A DNA stretch of 64,000 nt from Gillisella taibaishanensis (GCF_001938985.1 NZ_MKIN01000018.1:1-64000); one strand, 5' to 3'; counted from the stretch's first letter, positions 27,696-37,274 are shown. The notes: a model not told the origin generated them from the letters alone. Numbers and translations: made by a program.

Positions 27696-28463
27696 ATGGG
27701 TGACGATCTCGTCCACATGGTCTCGGCTGCCGAAGATACGGCATCGAAATTAGCCATGGTCGAACGCTATATCCGGGAAGTGAGCACCTATAAGACGCAG
27801 TTCGATGTCTTCAGGCTGATGAAGCGCGTCACTGAATTTTTTGCAGCCAAGGGATTCCTTGTGATGAACGTGCCGTCGGCGGGGGCAAAAACCCTGATCG
27901 GCAGCTCTGTCATCACCAACTGGCCAGCAGATTTCCTGACCGAGTACGATATGGCGTCATTGCTGACCACGAGCCCGGTCTTCGAGCGCCTGCGCAATGC
28001 GGCCGTGCCTGTCTTTTATGACGTTCATATTGTGGCCCGCGAACGCGACCCGAAGACCGTGCAGTTGGCGAGCGATCTGTTCATCCGCTTCGGCATGCCG
28101 CGCGGCGCCTGTTTTCCCGTGCATGACGCTGCCGGCAATCGCGGCGCCGTGTGCCTTTGCGGCGAAATGCCGGCCTTTTCCTTCCAGGACATGGTGCTGC
28201 TGCAGTATTTGTCGAGCCATGTGTTTAACCGGTTGGCGGAAATCCGCGATCTCGATGCGCGGGTCACGGAAACGCTGACCGAGCGCGAGATCGAGTGTTT
28301 GACATGGACGGCAGCCGGCAAGACCTCGGTGGAAATTGCCGAAATCATGAGCTTGTCGGAGCATACGATCAATCACTACCTCAATCGCGCCACCCGCAAG
28401 CTGGATACGGTCAACCGCACCCAGGCGGTCGCCAAGGCACTGCGTCTCAATCTGATAAAATAG
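27696..28463 (+). CDS. LuxR-family regulator with degenerate autoinducer-binding domain
   Basis: Residues ~30-180 match the autoinducer-binding fold and 193-250 the LuxR helix-turn-helix (LTEREIECLTWTAAGKTSVE...LSEHTINHYLNRATRKLD). In the ligand pocket, W76 and Y84 of TNWPADFLTEY are kept, but the second Trp of the motif is Phe80, the usual Asp-Pro reads Ser-Pro (93-94), and the later PFxW reads PVFYD. No luxI-type synthase is in the window. It is therefore a LuxR solo that may bind a different ligand or none. The stop is 18 bp before the next gene, so the pair is likely one operon. Confidence 0.9.
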   Translation: MGDDLVHMVSAAEDTASKLAMVERYIREVSTYKTQFDVFRLMKRVTEFFAAKGFLVMNVPSAGAKTLIGSSVITNWPADFLTEYDMASLLTTSPVFERLRNAAVPVFYDVHIVARERDPKTVQLASDLFIRFGMPRGACFPVHDAAGNRGAVCLCGEMPAFSFQDMVLLQYLSSHVFNRLAEIRDLDARVTETLTEREIECLTWTAAGKTSVEIAEIMSLSEHTINHYLNRATRKLDTVNRTQAVAKALRLNLIK

Positions 28464-28481
28464 AGGATCCCGGCAGGACGA

Positions 28482-29801
28482 ATGCTCCTGTGCTTCGGCT
28501 TGCCGGGTACCGTCGTTTGCGGCATGAATGATCTGATGGGCAAGCAGTTCTCAACGCAGATCACGCTCGGCTACATGCCGTTTCTCGATTGCGCACCCTT
28601 GGTGGCGGCGGTGGAAAAAGGCTTTGCCGGGGATGAGGGCATTGTCCTCAGGCTGGTGCGCGAAACCTCCTGGGGACAGATCGGCAATCGCCTGGCTGTC
28701 GGTCAATTTGACGGGGCGCATCTCCCGGCGCCTTTCGCGCTGGCATCCAGCCTTGCACTCTTTCCCCTGTCGCCAAGCCTGATCGTGCCGATGACGCTGT
28801 CACTCGGCGGAGGAGCCGTTACCGTTTCGCCTGCGTTGGCCGATGCCATGCGGGCACTCGGGCCGCTGCGGCTGGCCGATCCACTCAGCGCCGGGCAAGC
28901 ACTCAAACAGGTCGCGCAGCAACGCTGCAGCCGAGGCTTGTTGCCGCTCAAATTTGCGGTTGGCCACGACTATTCAAGCCAGGCCTATCATCTGCGCTAT
29001 TGGCTTGCCGCAAGCGGCCTCCATGCGCGCTTTGAAAACTCTAAAACAAGTGAGGTGTCGCCTTGCGACATCGGCATCGTGGCGCTGCCTTCGCCGCTGA
29101 TGGCCGATGGCTTGGCAACGGGCGCAATCGACGGATTCTGTGCCGCCGAACCTTGGAGCAGCGTAGCGGTCGACCGGGGGGTGGGCTGCATGATCGCCGC
29201 CACCGCCGCGATCTGGCGCGGCGGGCCTGACAAGGTTTTGGCAATGACCCGCTCGTGGGAAGAGCGCCAGCAGGGCGAGCTGGATGCGCTGATTCGCGCG
29301 CTCTACCGCGCAGCGCAGTGGTGTAGTCATCCCGGCAATACCGAAGAACTGGCCGGCATTCTGGCGGCTCCCCGCTATCTCGGCGTTGACGGTAGCTTGC
29401 TTTTGCCGGCGCTGACGGGAGACCTGATCACCGCTCCGGGACAGGTGGAGCCCTTCGCCGACTTCTTGCTGCTCGATCGCAAGGCGGCCAACTTTCCCTG
29501 GGTCAGTCAGGCTCTCTGGTTCTACAGCCAGATGATGCTCTGTCGGCAGCTATCTCCCAGCGACGAAAGCCGTCAGATCGTACTCGACACCTACCGGCCC
29601 GACCTGTTTCGGCGCGCGCTGAAGCCGGTCTTCGCTCCCATACCCAGTGCTTCAACCAAACTGGAAGGCGCACTGGCTGCTGCCCAGTATGTCGGAGCCA
29701 CCACGGGCAAATTGCTGCTCGGCCCGGACATGTTCTTCGACAGCCGGGTCTTCGATCCAGAATGTCTGGACGACTATCTTGCACCAGCGGTTATCCCATA
29801 A
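28482..29801 (+). CDS. CmpA/NrtA/NasS-like substrate-binding protein, apparently cytosolic
   Basis: The protein matches the NMT1-like/CmpA-NrtA fold: TLGYMPFLDCAPLVAAVEKG, VGQFDGAHLPAPFALA, CAAEPWSSVAVDRG. NrtA and CmpA are lipoproteins of nitrate or bicarbonate ABC importers, but here there is no true signal peptide or lipobox and no permease or ATPase gene next door. It thus resembles NasS, the cytosolic nitrate sensor. NasS normally pairs with the ANTAR protein NasT; here the neighbour is a LuxR-type regulator. Start is uncertain: ATG at 28482 has AGGA close by, ATG at 28524 has none but begins nearer the conserved core. Confidence 0.85.
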   Translation: MLLCFGLPGTVVCGMNDLMGKQFSTQITLGYMPFLDCAPLVAAVEKGFAGDEGIVLRLVRETSWGQIGNRLAVGQFDGAHLPAPFALASSLALFPLSPSLIVPMTLSLGGGAVTVSPALADAMRALGPLRLADPLSAGQALKQVAQQRCSRGLLPLKFAVGHDYSSQAYHLRYWLAASGLHARFENSKTSEVSPCDIGIVALPSPLMADGLATGAIDGFCAAEPWSSVAVDRGVGCMIAATAAIWRGGPDKVLAMTRSWEERQQGELDALIRALYRAAQWCSHPGNTEELAGILAAPRYLGVDGSLLLPALTGDLITAPGQVEPFADFLLLDRKAANFPWVSQALWFYSQMMLCRQLSPSDESRQIVLDTYRPDLFRRALKPVFAPIPSASTKLEGALAAAQYVGATTGKLLLGPDMFFDSRVFDPECLDDYLAPAVIP

Positions 29802-30287
29802 GGGGTTTGGTAAACGGATTGCTTCCCTGATGGTTTTTTGAGCATGCGTGATCACCTGCTGCCGAAAAATGCGGATTTCCGAAAGGCTCGCGAGGCTTTT
29901 CTGCGTCACATCGTGGAAAAGCCGGGAGGTTTTCAATCTGGCACGGTTCGTGCTTTCTAAGAGATCAAACAGGGTCCAGAGGGGACTTGGAGAAGAACGG
30001 TCTCGAAACCGCTCTCGCAAAAGCCGCCGAAACCGGTCGTCAAGACCTGGGTTTGGCGGCTTTTTTATATTGTTCGTCGGACGCGCTCCTCTGTGGTTCG
30101 TCGCTCTGCTTTTGTTTCGTGCCGGATTTGTCCTGGAAATTGGTTCCCGCTCTTTCGTCCGATGCGGTTTGACCGGATTTGCTCTTCCGTTTGCCCCGAT
30201 TCCTCCCTATGTCAGCAGCTTATCCTTTTTGCATCGCGGCGATGTCGTCGCGTCTGCCCGAGCAGGCACAATCTAGGAAGCGGATCC
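29802..30287 (+). other. Intergenic region before mrp, containing a strong terminator
   Basis: Nothing coding is recognised in these 486 bases. The first ~220 bases, ending at the terminator hairpin at 30019-30066, contain several short complementary stretches and could be the 3' untranslated region of the NasS-like gene or a small RNA gene. The rest presumably holds the mrp promoter. Confidence 0.4.
30019..30066 (+). terminator. Rho-independent terminator upstream of mrp
   Basis: AAAAGCCGCC pairs with GGCGGCTTTT, extended inward by AAACC/GGGTT and GGTC/GACC around a short loop, and ends in six T's (30061-30066). It is the strongest terminator in the window and separates the NasS-like gene from mrp. 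Confidence 0.85.
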
Positions 30288-31451
30288 ATGGCGCTTGATA
30301 AAAACACCGTTCTCGAAGCCCTGAAGACAGTGCGGGGGCCGGATCTGGACGGCAATATCGTCGATCTCGGCATGGTCTCCGACGTATTCATCTCCGATGC
30401 CAAAGTCTATCTGTCGATCAATGTTCCCGCCGAGCGGGCGCGCGAGCTGGAGCCCATGCGCCAGGCAGCCGAGCGGGTGGTCAAGGCCATGGCCGGCGTC
30501 AAGGGCGCTCTGGTCAGCCTGACCGCAGAGCGCAAGGCAGGATCCGCGCCGCCACCACCGCCTCAACATACCCATTCCCATGGCCACGACCATTCTCACG
30601 GGCATTCCCATGCGACAGCTGCCCCCGGCCAACCGGCCCGGCCGGCCAAGGCAGGTATTCCCGGCATCGGTGCGATCATTGCTGTCGCTTCGGGCAAGGG
30701 CGGAGTTGGCAAATCGACCACCGCCGTCAATCTGGCGCTGGCGCTGCAGGCAAACGGTTTGAAGGTCGGCATTCTCGATGCCGACGTCTACGGCCCTTCG
30801 ATGCCGCGCCTGCTCGGCATCACCGGTCGACCACAGCAGATCGACGGGCGCATCATCGTGCCTATGGAGAATTACGGACTGAAAGCCATGTCGATCGGTT
30901 TCCTGGTCGACGAGGGTACGGCGATGATCTGGCGCGGGCCGATGGTGCAGTCGGCGCTGATGCAGATGCTGCGCGAAGTGGCCTGGGGTGAGTTGGATGT
31001 GCTCGTCGTCGACATGCCGCCCGGCACGGGTGATGCGCAGCTGACCATGGCCCAGCAGGTACCGCTGACAGGCGCGGTCATCGTGTCCACCCCGCAGGAC
31101 TTGGCGCTGATCGATGCCCGCAAGGGCATCAGCATGTTCAACAAGGTCGAGGTGCCTGTTCTCGGTGTCGTCGAGAACATGAGCTATTTCATCGCGCCCG
31201 ACACCGGTGCCCGCTACGACATCTTCGGCCATGGCGGTGCGAGAGCCGAAGCGGAGGCGATCGGCGCGCCTTTCCTGGGCGAGGTGCCTCTGACCATCTC
31301 CATTCGCGAACATTCCGATGCCGGCACGCCGATCGTCGTTGCCGAGCCCGACGGGCCGCAGGCCAAGGTTTACCGGGAGATCGCAACCCGCGTCTGGAGC
31401 GAGGTTGGCCGTCATTCGGCCCGTCAGGCCCCGACCATCACTTTCGAGTAA
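30288..31451 (+). CDS. mrp: Mrp/ApbC-family iron-sulfur carrier ATPase
   Basis: The N-terminal ~82 residues are a MIP18/DUF59 domain. A His-rich linker (HTHSHGHDHSHGHSHA, 94-109) follows, then the ParA-like ATPase with deviant Walker A SGKGGVGKSTTAVNLA (from ~135) and VVDMPPGTGDAQL. The family delivers [4Fe-4S] clusters. The CxxC cluster-bridging motif near residue 303 is missing: the segment reads YFIAPDTGARYDIFGHGG. I recall the same change in other rhizobial Mrp proteins. The ATG at 30288 follows AGGAAG; an upstream GTG frame from 30093 is rejected. 387 residues. Confidence 0.93.
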   Translation: MALDKNTVLEALKTVRGPDLDGNIVDLGMVSDVFISDAKVYLSINVPAERARELEPMRQAAERVVKAMAGVKGALVSLTAERKAGSAPPPPPQHTHSHGHDHSHGHSHATAAPGQPARPAKAGIPGIGAIIAVASGKGGVGKSTTAVNLALALQANGLKVGILDADVYGPSMPRLLGITGRPQQIDGRIIVPMENYGLKAMSIGFLVDEGTAMIWRGPMVQSALMQMLREVAWGELDVLVVDMPPGTGDAQLTMAQQVPLTGAVIVSTPQDLALIDARKGISMFNKVEVPVLGVVENMSYFIAPDTGARYDIFGHGGARAEAEAIGAPFLGEVPLTISIREHSDAGTPIVVAEPDGPQAKVYREIATRVWSEVGRHSARQAPTITFE

Positions 31452-31490
31452 GTTCTGATCCTCTAGGATCGTCGGTCGAACAGTCAAAAA

Positions 31491-31519
31491 AGCCGTTGCA
31501 GATCGTCTCTGCAACGGCT
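31491..31519 (+). terminator. Strong hairpin after mrp
   Basis: AGCCGTTGCAGA and TCTGCAACGGCT form a 12-bp perfect stem with a short loop, 40 bp past the mrp stop. A six-A run precedes it, but no T-run follows, so on the plus strand it is a weak intrinsic terminator; it may stabilise the mrp 3' end. Confidence 0.5.
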
Positions 31520-31853
31520 GGTCGCGCGGTTGTAGGGTCCAGCGCTCTTACAACAAGGTTTCGCTACCCTGGCGCAAGCATAGTGACAAACAATGCTTAG
31601 GGTTGCTTTGATAAGGATCAACACCTCACGCGCAATTGGCCTTGCCATCCGCACGGCAGGTGCTAAAGCTTCGCAGTTGAGGATGGGGCTTGGTCACGTG
31701 GAGCAGAGCGCAAATTGACAGCGGAAAGCCGATTTCAGTTTTCTGTGCGATGCTGTAAACAGTCGTTTCAAGTGCTCGCGGATGTTCCGTGAGTAGATTA
31801 GCTGGCGGATCGCGGACAAGCGGGCTCCGTTATCGGGCAAAGGTATCGAACAT
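31520..31853 (+). other. Non-coding leader region upstream of corA
   Basis: No gene is seen. The corA start is a TTG, and the ~330 bases before it are unusually long for this region. Known Mg2+ riboswitch cores (ykoK M-box, mgtA leader) were not recognised. It may hold the corA promoter and a long leader. Confidence 0.35.
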
Positions 31854-32831
31854 TTGATCAAAGCTTACAGGTGTGACGGGACGGCAGAACTGATTCTGCC
31901 CAGCGAAGCGCCATCGCTACTGGACAAGGATGTTCTATGGCTCGATCTTCTCAGCCCTGACCGGGAGGAGGAAGCGCTGGCGGAGCGATTGCTGGGCCTG
32001 CCGCTTCCCACCCGCGAAGACCTCAAGGATATCGAGCCTTCAAGCAGATTGTACATGGACGATCATGGCGTTTACATGACCGCCTCACTGATCTGCAAAG
32101 CCGAATCCGACGCTCCGCTGCTGGGTGATGTTGGCTTCATTCTGGGAGCCGGCCGCCTCGTCACTGTGCGCTATACCGAGCCGCGTGCCTTCGGCCTGTT
32201 CACCGCAGCCCTTGGCCGCAGCCATGCCCAATGCACGTCCAATGCCGTGATGCTGGCGCGCCTTCTCGAAACCGTGGTCGACCGTACCGCCGAAGTGCTT
32301 GAGATTGCCGGCATGCGGCTCGAAAACCTGTCCGGACAGGTTTTTGTCGACCGCAGTCATGCCAAGCGTCGTCAGGCGCGCTTTCTTGAAGATCGCCTGT
32401 TCGACATCGCCGCCCATCACCGGCTGGTCAGCAAGACCCGCGATAGCCTGGCATCGCTCTCCAGGCTGGTTTCCTTTCTTCTGTCGGTTGGCTTGGTCAA
32501 GGATAACACCGAGGCGCGCGACCTCTGTCAGGTCGTCGCCCATGACATCCAGTCGCTGTCGGAGCATGCTGGGTTCATCGCAAGCAATATCAGCTTCATG
32601 CTCGATGCCTCTCTTGGCCTGATCAATGTCGAGCAGAACGCTATCATCAAGATTTTCTCTATTGCCTCGGTGGTGTTCCTGCCGCCGACGCTGGTCGCCT
32701 CCATCTACGGAATGAACTTTCAGATCATGCCGGAGTTGACGTGGGTCTTCGGCTACCCATTTGCTCTCATCGTCATGGTTTTGTCCGCGATCATTCCCTT
32801 CCTGTTTTTCCGCTCGAAAGGCTGGCTCTGA
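31854..32831 (+). CDS. corA: CorA-family magnesium/divalent cation transporter
   Basis: A large cytosolic alpha/beta N-terminal domain is followed by two C-terminal membrane helices (~265-287 and ~295-318). The ion-selectivity motif GMN is present in YGMNFQIMPEL between them, and the C-terminus is basic and short (FRSKGWL). It forms pentameric channels for Mg2+ (or Co2+/Ni2+) uptake. Start codon is TTG at 31854 after AAAGG, giving MIKAYRCDG. 325 residues. kup follows after 16 bp, so the two cation-uptake genes may be co-transcribed. Confidence 0.93.
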   Translation: MIKAYRCDGTAELILPSEAPSLLDKDVLWLDLLSPDREEEALAERLLGLPLPTREDLKDIEPSSRLYMDDHGVYMTASLICKAESDAPLLGDVGFILGAGRLVTVRYTEPRAFGLFTAALGRSHAQCTSNAVMLARLLETVVDRTAEVLEIAGMRLENLSGQVFVDRSHAKRRQARFLEDRLFDIAAHHRLVSKTRDSLASLSRLVSFLLSVGLVKDNTEARDLCQVVAHDIQSLSEHAGFIASNISFMLDASLGLINVEQNAIIKIFSIASVVFLPPTLVASIYGMNFQIMPELTWVFGYPFALIVMVLSAIIPFLFFRSKGWL

Positions 32832-32847
32832 GAGCCTGTAACAATTG

Positions 32848-34752
32848 ATGTCCCAGGAAACTCCCCATGCAGCTCCAGCCGAAAAGAAAGATCTGCGCAG
32901 CCTGCTGCTGCTGGCTCTCGGTTCGGTCGGCGTGGTCTATGGCGATATCGGCACAAGCCCGCTCTACGCATTTCGCGAGGCGCTGAAGCCGATTGCCCAT
33001 GACGGCATCACCCGTTTCGAGGTGATCGGCCTGACCTCGCTGATCGTCTGGACGCTGACGATCATCGTCACGTTGAAATACGTTCTGTTCCTGCTGCGCG
33101 CCGACAATGACGGCGAAGGCGGAACCCTGTCGCTTCTGGCCCTGCTCAGCAAATCAGCTGGCCGCCATACCATGGTGCTGATGGTGCTCGGTCTGGTTGG
33201 CGCAGCGCTGTTCCTGGGCGATGCGATGATCACGCCGGCGCTCTCGGTTCTCTCGGCCGTCGAAGGTCTGAAACTGGTCGCGCCGCAATCTTCGAGCTTC
33301 ATCGTGCCGATCTCGGTGGTGATCCTGATCGTGCTGTTTGCCGTGCAGTCGCGCGGGACAGGCGCGGTCGCCAATTTCTTCGGACCGATCACTGTGGTCT
33401 GGTTCGTGGTCATGGCCGCGGGCGGCATCGGCCATATCTTCGACGATCCGGCGATTTTCAGGGCCTTCAACCCGATTCACGCCGTGACCTTCCTGTTCCA
33501 GGAAAAGTTTCTCGGCTTCGTCGTCCTCGGCGCCGTCTTCCTGACGGTGACCGGCGCCGAAGCGCTCTATGCCGACCTTGGCCATTTCGGCCGCCGGCCG
33601 ATCCAGTGGGCCTGGTTCGCTCTGGTGTTTCCGGCTCTGGTGCTGAACTATCTCGGCCAGGGCGCGCTGGTTCTAAAGGATCCGGCCATGGCGTCCGATC
33701 CATTCTTCCTGATGTTTCCGAGCTGGGCGATTCTGCCGGTCATCATTCTGGCAACGGCGGCCACCGTCATCGCCAGCCAGGCGGTGATCACAGGCGCTTT
33801 CTCGATGGTGCGCCAGGCAATTCACCTTGGCTTCCTGCCGCGCATGGAAATCCTCTTCACCTCGGAGACCAATACCGGGCAGATCTATCTGCCGGCGGTC
33901 AATACGCTGCTGCTGCTCGGCGTGCTCAGCCTCGTGCTGCTGTTTGAAAGCTCGGATGCGTTGGCCACCGCCTATGGTATTTCCGTCACGGGCGCCATGG
34001 TCGTGACCACGATCATGGCCTTTGAATTCGTCCGCAAGAAGTGGAAATGGTCGGTCATCGTCGCGCTTGCCGTGATTGTACCGCTTTTGGCGCTGGAAAT
34101 GGTCTTCCTCGGCGCCAATCTCCTGAAGATCCATGACGGCGGCTACATCCCTGTGCTGTTTGCGGCAGGCTTTACCATCGTCATGTGGACCTGGCGGCGC
34201 GGCACGGCGATCCTGTTTGCCAAAACCCGTCATGCCGACATTCCGCTGTCGTCTTTCATCTCGTCCGTGGAGCGCAAGAGCGAGCATGCTCCAGTCTGCG
34301 TGCCTGGCACCGCGATCTTCCTGACCAGCGACCCGGAAACCGCGCCTGCCGCCCTGCTGCATAACTTGAAGCACAATCACGTTCTGCACGAGAAGAACAT
34401 CATTCTCACCATCAAGACCGTCAACCGGCCACGCGCCAGCGAGGCGGAGCGCTTCGTGGCCGAGAGCCTGTCGGAACGGTTTAGCCGGGTTGAAATCCGC
34501 TTCGGTTATATGGAGCAGCAGAATGTGTCGCAGGCGCTAGCCAAGCTGCGCAAGGGCGGCTTGAAGTTCGACATCATGTCGACCTCGTTCTATCTCGGCC
34601 GCCGCAAGCTGGTGCCCGACGCCAAGGCTGGTATGCCGAACTGGCAGGACCGGTTGTTCATCGCGCTGGCCAATTCCGCAACTGACCCCTCGGATTATTT
34701 CCGTCTGCCGGCCAACCGCGTCGTCGAACTCGGTTCGCATGTCATTATCTGA
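32848..34752 (+). CDS. kup: KUP-family low-affinity potassium transporter
   Basis: The Kup signature [18 protein letters not shown] lies near residue 32, and about 12 hydrophobic helices run to ~450, followed by a cytosolic C-terminal domain. The protein imports K+ with H+ across the inner membrane. 634 residues is normal. The ATG at 32848 directly follows a TTG, and either could be used. Rhizobia often carry more than one kup; only one is here. A GC-rich hairpin (34802-34820) sits 50 bp after the stop. Confidence 0.96.
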   Translation: MSQETPHAAPAEKKDLRSLLLLALGSVGVVYGDIGTSPLYAFREALKPIAHDGITRFEVIGLTSLIVWTLTIIVTLKYVLFLLRADNDGEGGTLSLLALLSKSAGRHTMVLMVLGLVGAALFLGDAMITPALSVLSAVEGLKLVAPQSSSFIVPISVVILIVLFAVQSRGTGAVANFFGPITVVWFVVMAAGGIGHIFDDPAIFRAFNPIHAVTFLFQEKFLGFVVLGAVFLTVTGAEALYADLGHFGRRPIQWAWFALVFPALVLNYLGQGALVLKDPAMASDPFFLMFPSWAILPVIILATAATVIASQAVITGAFSMVRQAIHLGFLPRMEILFTSETNTGQIYLPAVNTLLLLGVLSLVLLFESSDALATAYGISVTGAMVVTTIMAFEFVRKKWKWSVIVALAVIVPLLALEMVFLGANLLKIHDGGYIPVLFAAGFTIVMWTWRRGTAILFAKTRHADIPLSSFISSVERKSEHAPVCVPGTAIFLTSDPETAPAALLHNLKHNHVLHEKNIILTIKTVNRPRASEAERFVAESLSERFSRVEIRFGYMEQQNVSQALAKLRKGGLKFDIMSTSFYLGRRKLVPDAKAGMPNWQDRLFIALANSATDPSDYFRLPANRVVELGSHVII

Positions 34753-34893
34753 CAGAGGCGGCCTGATAGCGCCGCTCCAACTCCAGGGATAACAGGATTG
34801 AACGGGCCTGCTGGGCCCGTGATTCTCAAGCTCTGAGCAGTCGCACCTGATGATGCTTTGGCCGTAACTGCTTCGGGCTAAACGGCGATTTTT

Positions 34894-34914
34894 CCGCCGT
34901 GAAGGCGGCTTTTT
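34894..34914 (+). terminator. Rho-independent terminator after kup
   Basis: CCGCC-GTGAA-GGCGG forms a short stem followed by CTTTTT. It ends the corA-kup transcript before the atp operon. Confidence 0.7.
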
Positions 34915-35004
34915 CGTGCCGGTTTCTGTGGGGAATTACAAAAAATCGTGCAAGACCCTGATTTTTCTCGGTTAATTTGTCGTGAAGCAACCCCCGGCAA
35001 TGCC

Positions 35005-35033
35005 TTGACTATCAAAGCTTGCAAAATTATGGT
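35005..35033 (+). promoter_or_regulatory. Candidate sigma-70-type promoter of the atp operon
   Basis: TTGACT (35005-35010) and TATGGT (35028-35033) are separated by 17 bases, in an AT-rich stretch about 100 bp before atpI. This is the only clear -35/-10 pair in the intergenic region. Confidence 0.45.
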
Positions 35034-35133
35034 GCGGCCAAATTCAAGACCGGCCGGACCATGTAATATCCGAGCCGTTTGCATACCGGAGCAAGGCCTT
35101 AACAGGTGGCTCGGGTTCGGACGGGGAGGGCGT

Positions 35134-35481
35134 ATGGACGATCAGGAAAGAGAATTGGAACGGCGTCGCAGCGAACTTGCAGCCAAACTGGCGGCAAAAG
35201 AGGTGCGAACGGGGGAAGATGCCGCAAGGGATGAGCGGGCGGAGGTAGGCCGAAAGGGCTATGCTCAGGCGATGAAGCTCTCCAGCGAATTCCTTTCCGC
35301 GATTATCGTCGGTATCATTCTCGGCTTTCTGATTGACCATTTTGCTGGGACTTCGCCTTGGGGGCTTATTGTGTTCCTGATGCTTGGTTTCTGTGCCGGT
35401 GTGCTGAACGTGCTGCGCGCGGCAGGCAAGGTGGCTTCGCCGCATCCAGCCGATCGCAGGCCGGACGGCAAGACGAAATGA
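35134..35481 (+). CDS. atpI: AtpI family protein (F0F1 ATP synthase assembly factor)
   Basis: A charged N-terminal coil (DQERELERRRSELAAKLAAK) precedes two membrane helices (~53-70 and ~78-95). AtpI-type proteins help assemble the c-ring and may move Mg2+. 115 residues is typical. The ATG at 35134 follows GGGGAGGG, a strong ribosome site, and fixes the start. It leads the atp F0 operon, 77 bp before atpB. Confidence 0.9.
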   Translation: MDDQERELERRRSELAAKLAAKEVRTGEDAARDERAEVGRKGYAQAMKLSSEFLSAIIVGIILGFLIDHFAGTSPWGLIVFLMLGFCAGVLNVLRAAGKVASPHPADRRPDGKTK

Positions 35482-35558
35482 CACGGCGGATGCTTTGCAT
35501 CCGACGGACGAGGTAAGGAACGCCACTCAAGGGTGGCAAAAGCGAGAGAGATCACCAG

Positions 35559-36311
35559 GTGTCAAACGATCCGACCCATCAGTTCCAGATCCACAAGATT
35601 GTTCCGATCGAAATTGGTGGCATGGATTTCTCGTTCACCAATGCCTCCTTGTTCATGGTCGCGACGGTGGCTTGCGCCGCCGGCTTCCTGTATTTTGCCA
35701 CGTCTAACCGCGGCCTGATCCCTGGTCGTGCGCAGTCGGTGGCTGAAATGTCCTACGAATTCGTGGCGTCGATGCTGCGGGAAGGGGCGGGCAGCCACGG
35801 GATGAAATTCTTCCCCATGGTATTCTCGCTGTTCATGTTCGTGTTGACCGCGAACCTTCTCGGCATGATGCCCTACTTCTTCACTGTCACCAGCCAGATC
35901 ATCGTCACCTTTGCGTTGGCGATTTTTGTGATCGGCACGGTGCTGGTCTATGGTTTCTATAAGCACGGCCTTGGCTTCCTCAATTTGTTCGTGCCCTCTG
36001 GCGTACCTTTCGCTTTGTTGTTCCTCGTGGTGCCGATCGAGATCATCTCGTTTCTGTCGCGCCCGATCTCTCTGTCGATCCGATTGTTTGCCAACATGCT
36101 GGCAGGCCATATCACATTGAAGGTGTTTGCGGGCTTCGTTGCCTCGCTTGGCAGCCTCGGCGCTCTCGGCGTCGGTGGCGCCATCCTTCCCCTCGCTATG
36201 ACCGTCGCTCTGACCGGTCTGGAGTTCCTCGTTGCCTTCCTTCAGGCTTACGTCTTTGCGGTACTGACTTGCATGTACCTGAACGACGCAATCCATCCGG
36301 GCGGGCACTAA
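35559..36311 (+). CDS. atpB: ATP synthase F0 subunit a
   Basis: Subunit a forms the proton half-channels next to the c-ring. The essential Arg is Arg175 in [14 protein letters not shown]. Five to six hydrophobic helices cover residues 25-245. Translation begins at GTG ([10 protein letters not shown]). 250 residues fits alphaproteobacteria. F1 genes (atpHAGDC) are not in this window, as expected for Rhizobiales where F0 and F1 operons are separate. Confidence 0.98.
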   Translation: MSNDPTHQFQIHKIVPIEIGGMDFSFTNASLFMVATVACAAGFLYFATSNRGLIPGRAQSVAEMSYEFVASMLREGAGSHGMKFFPMVFSLFMFVLTANLLGMMPYFFTVTSQIIVTFALAIFVIGTVLVYGFYKHGLGFLNLFVPSGVPFALLFLVVPIEIISFLSRPISLSIRLFANMLAGHITLKVFAGFVASLGSLGALGVGGAILPLAMTVALTGLEFLVAFLQAYVFAVLTCMYLNDAIHPGGH

Positions 36312-36378
36312 GGATATCGACATTGGCGTAACAAGCGTCAGTCATTCGCCGCAATAACCATTTCAAAGGAGTACTCTC

Positions 36379-36606
36379 ATGGAAGCGGAAGCAGCAAAGT
36401 TCATCGGCGCAGGTCTGGCTTGCTTTGGCATGGCCGGCACGGCTCTCGGCCTCGGCAACATCTTCGGCAGCTACCTGTCGGGCGCACTGCGCAACCCGTC
36501 TGCCGCTGACAGCCAGTTCGGCCGTCTGGTATTCGGCTTCGCCGTTACGGAAGCTCTGGGCATCTTCTCGCTGCTCGTAGCCCTCCTGCTCCTGTTCGCT
36601 GTCTGA
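36379..36606 (+). CDS. atpE: ATP synthase F0 subunit c
   Basis: A 75-residue hairpin of two membrane helices. The proton-binding Glu58 lies in [17 protein letters not shown], and the polar loop is ALRNPSA. Na+-binding residues are not apparent, so it is proton-coupled. The ATG follows AAAGGAG at ideal spacing, fitting the high expression needed for the c-ring. Confidence 0.98.
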   Translation: MEAEAAKFIGAGLACFGMAGTALGLGNIFGSYLSGALRNPSAADSQFGRLVFGFAVTEALGIFSLLVALLLLFAV

Positions 36607-36685
36607 TTTCAGCGGAATTCTGGATCACGGCCAACTGTCGCAGTCGGCCGTGATCTTTTGTATGTGCAGGATACTGGAGGCGAGT

Positions 36686-37270
36686 ATGTTCGTTACCCCC
36701 GCCTATGCCGAGGATGTTCCGGCAGCGGCTGAGACTCACACGGAGACCGGCGTTCCCCATGACGCGGGCCACGTCAAGGGCGTTTTCCCGCCTTTCGACC
36801 ACTCCACATTCGCATCGCAGCTGCTGTGGCTGGTCATCAGTTTTGGCCTGTTCTACATCGTGATGCAGCGGGTCATCGTGCCGCGTGTTGGCGGTATCCT
36901 GAAGAATCGTCATGATCGTATCGCACAGGATGTCGACGAGGCGAGCCGCCTGAAGGCTGAAGCCGATGCCGAAGTCGAGACCTATGAAAAAGAATTGAGT
37001 GCCGCCAAGGCCAAGGGTCATCAGATTGCATCTGAAGCCCGCGAAGCCGCGAAGGCCAAGGCTGCTGCCGACCGCGCTGCCGTCGAGGCCGAACTGGCGC
37101 AGAAGATCGCTGCTGCCGAAGCCGGCATCGCTGCCCTGAAGACCAAGGCCTTTGCCGAGGTCGACGCCATCGCCACCGAAACCGTGGCTGCCATCGTCGA
37201 ACAGCTCACCGGCGCCAATGTATCGGCGGCCGAAGCACAATCGGCTGTTGTCGCCGGCAAGAGGGGTTGA
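36686..37270 (+). CDS. ATP synthase F0 subunit b' (AtpF2/AtpG)
   Basis: After a short N-terminus ([16 protein letters not shown]), one membrane helix lies at ~48-68 ([18 protein letters not shown]), followed by a long Ala/Glu/Lys-rich coiled coil, the peripheral stalk. In alphaproteobacteria the stalk is a b/b' heterodimer, and this is the first, more divergent partner. The ATG at 36686 follows GGAGG; the frame is open to 36650. 194 residues. It is 4 bp from atpF. Confidence 0.96.
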   Translation: MFVTPAYAEDVPAAAETHTETGVPHDAGHVKGVFPPFDHSTFASQLLWLVISFGLFYIVMQRVIVPRVGGILKNRHDRIAQDVDEASRLKAEADAEVETYEKELSAAKAKGHQIASEAREAAKAKAAADRAAVEAELAQKIAAAEAGIAALKTKAFAEVDAIATETVAAIVEQLTGANVSAAEAQSAVVAGKRG

Positions 37271-37274
37271 AACG

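Larger units (their letters stand above)
34753..35133 (+). other. Region between kup and the atp operon
   Basis: It contains an ACGGGCC/GGCCCGT hairpin (34802-34820), an intrinsic terminator (34894-34914) and a candidate promoter (35005-35033). No coding frame is supported; the long in-frame extension of atpI upstream of 35134 lacks family similarity. Confidence 0.65.

Noticed and set aside
29821..30066. tRNA-Ser-like or 6S-like RNA before mrp
   Set aside because: A CGGTCTCGAAACCG stretch recalls a serine anticodon arm, but no acceptor, D or T arm can be folded around it, and the 6S closing stem and bulge were not found.
31520..31853. Mg2+ riboswitch before corA
   Set aside because: The long leader invited the idea, but no M-box or other known Mg2+-sensor core could be recognised.
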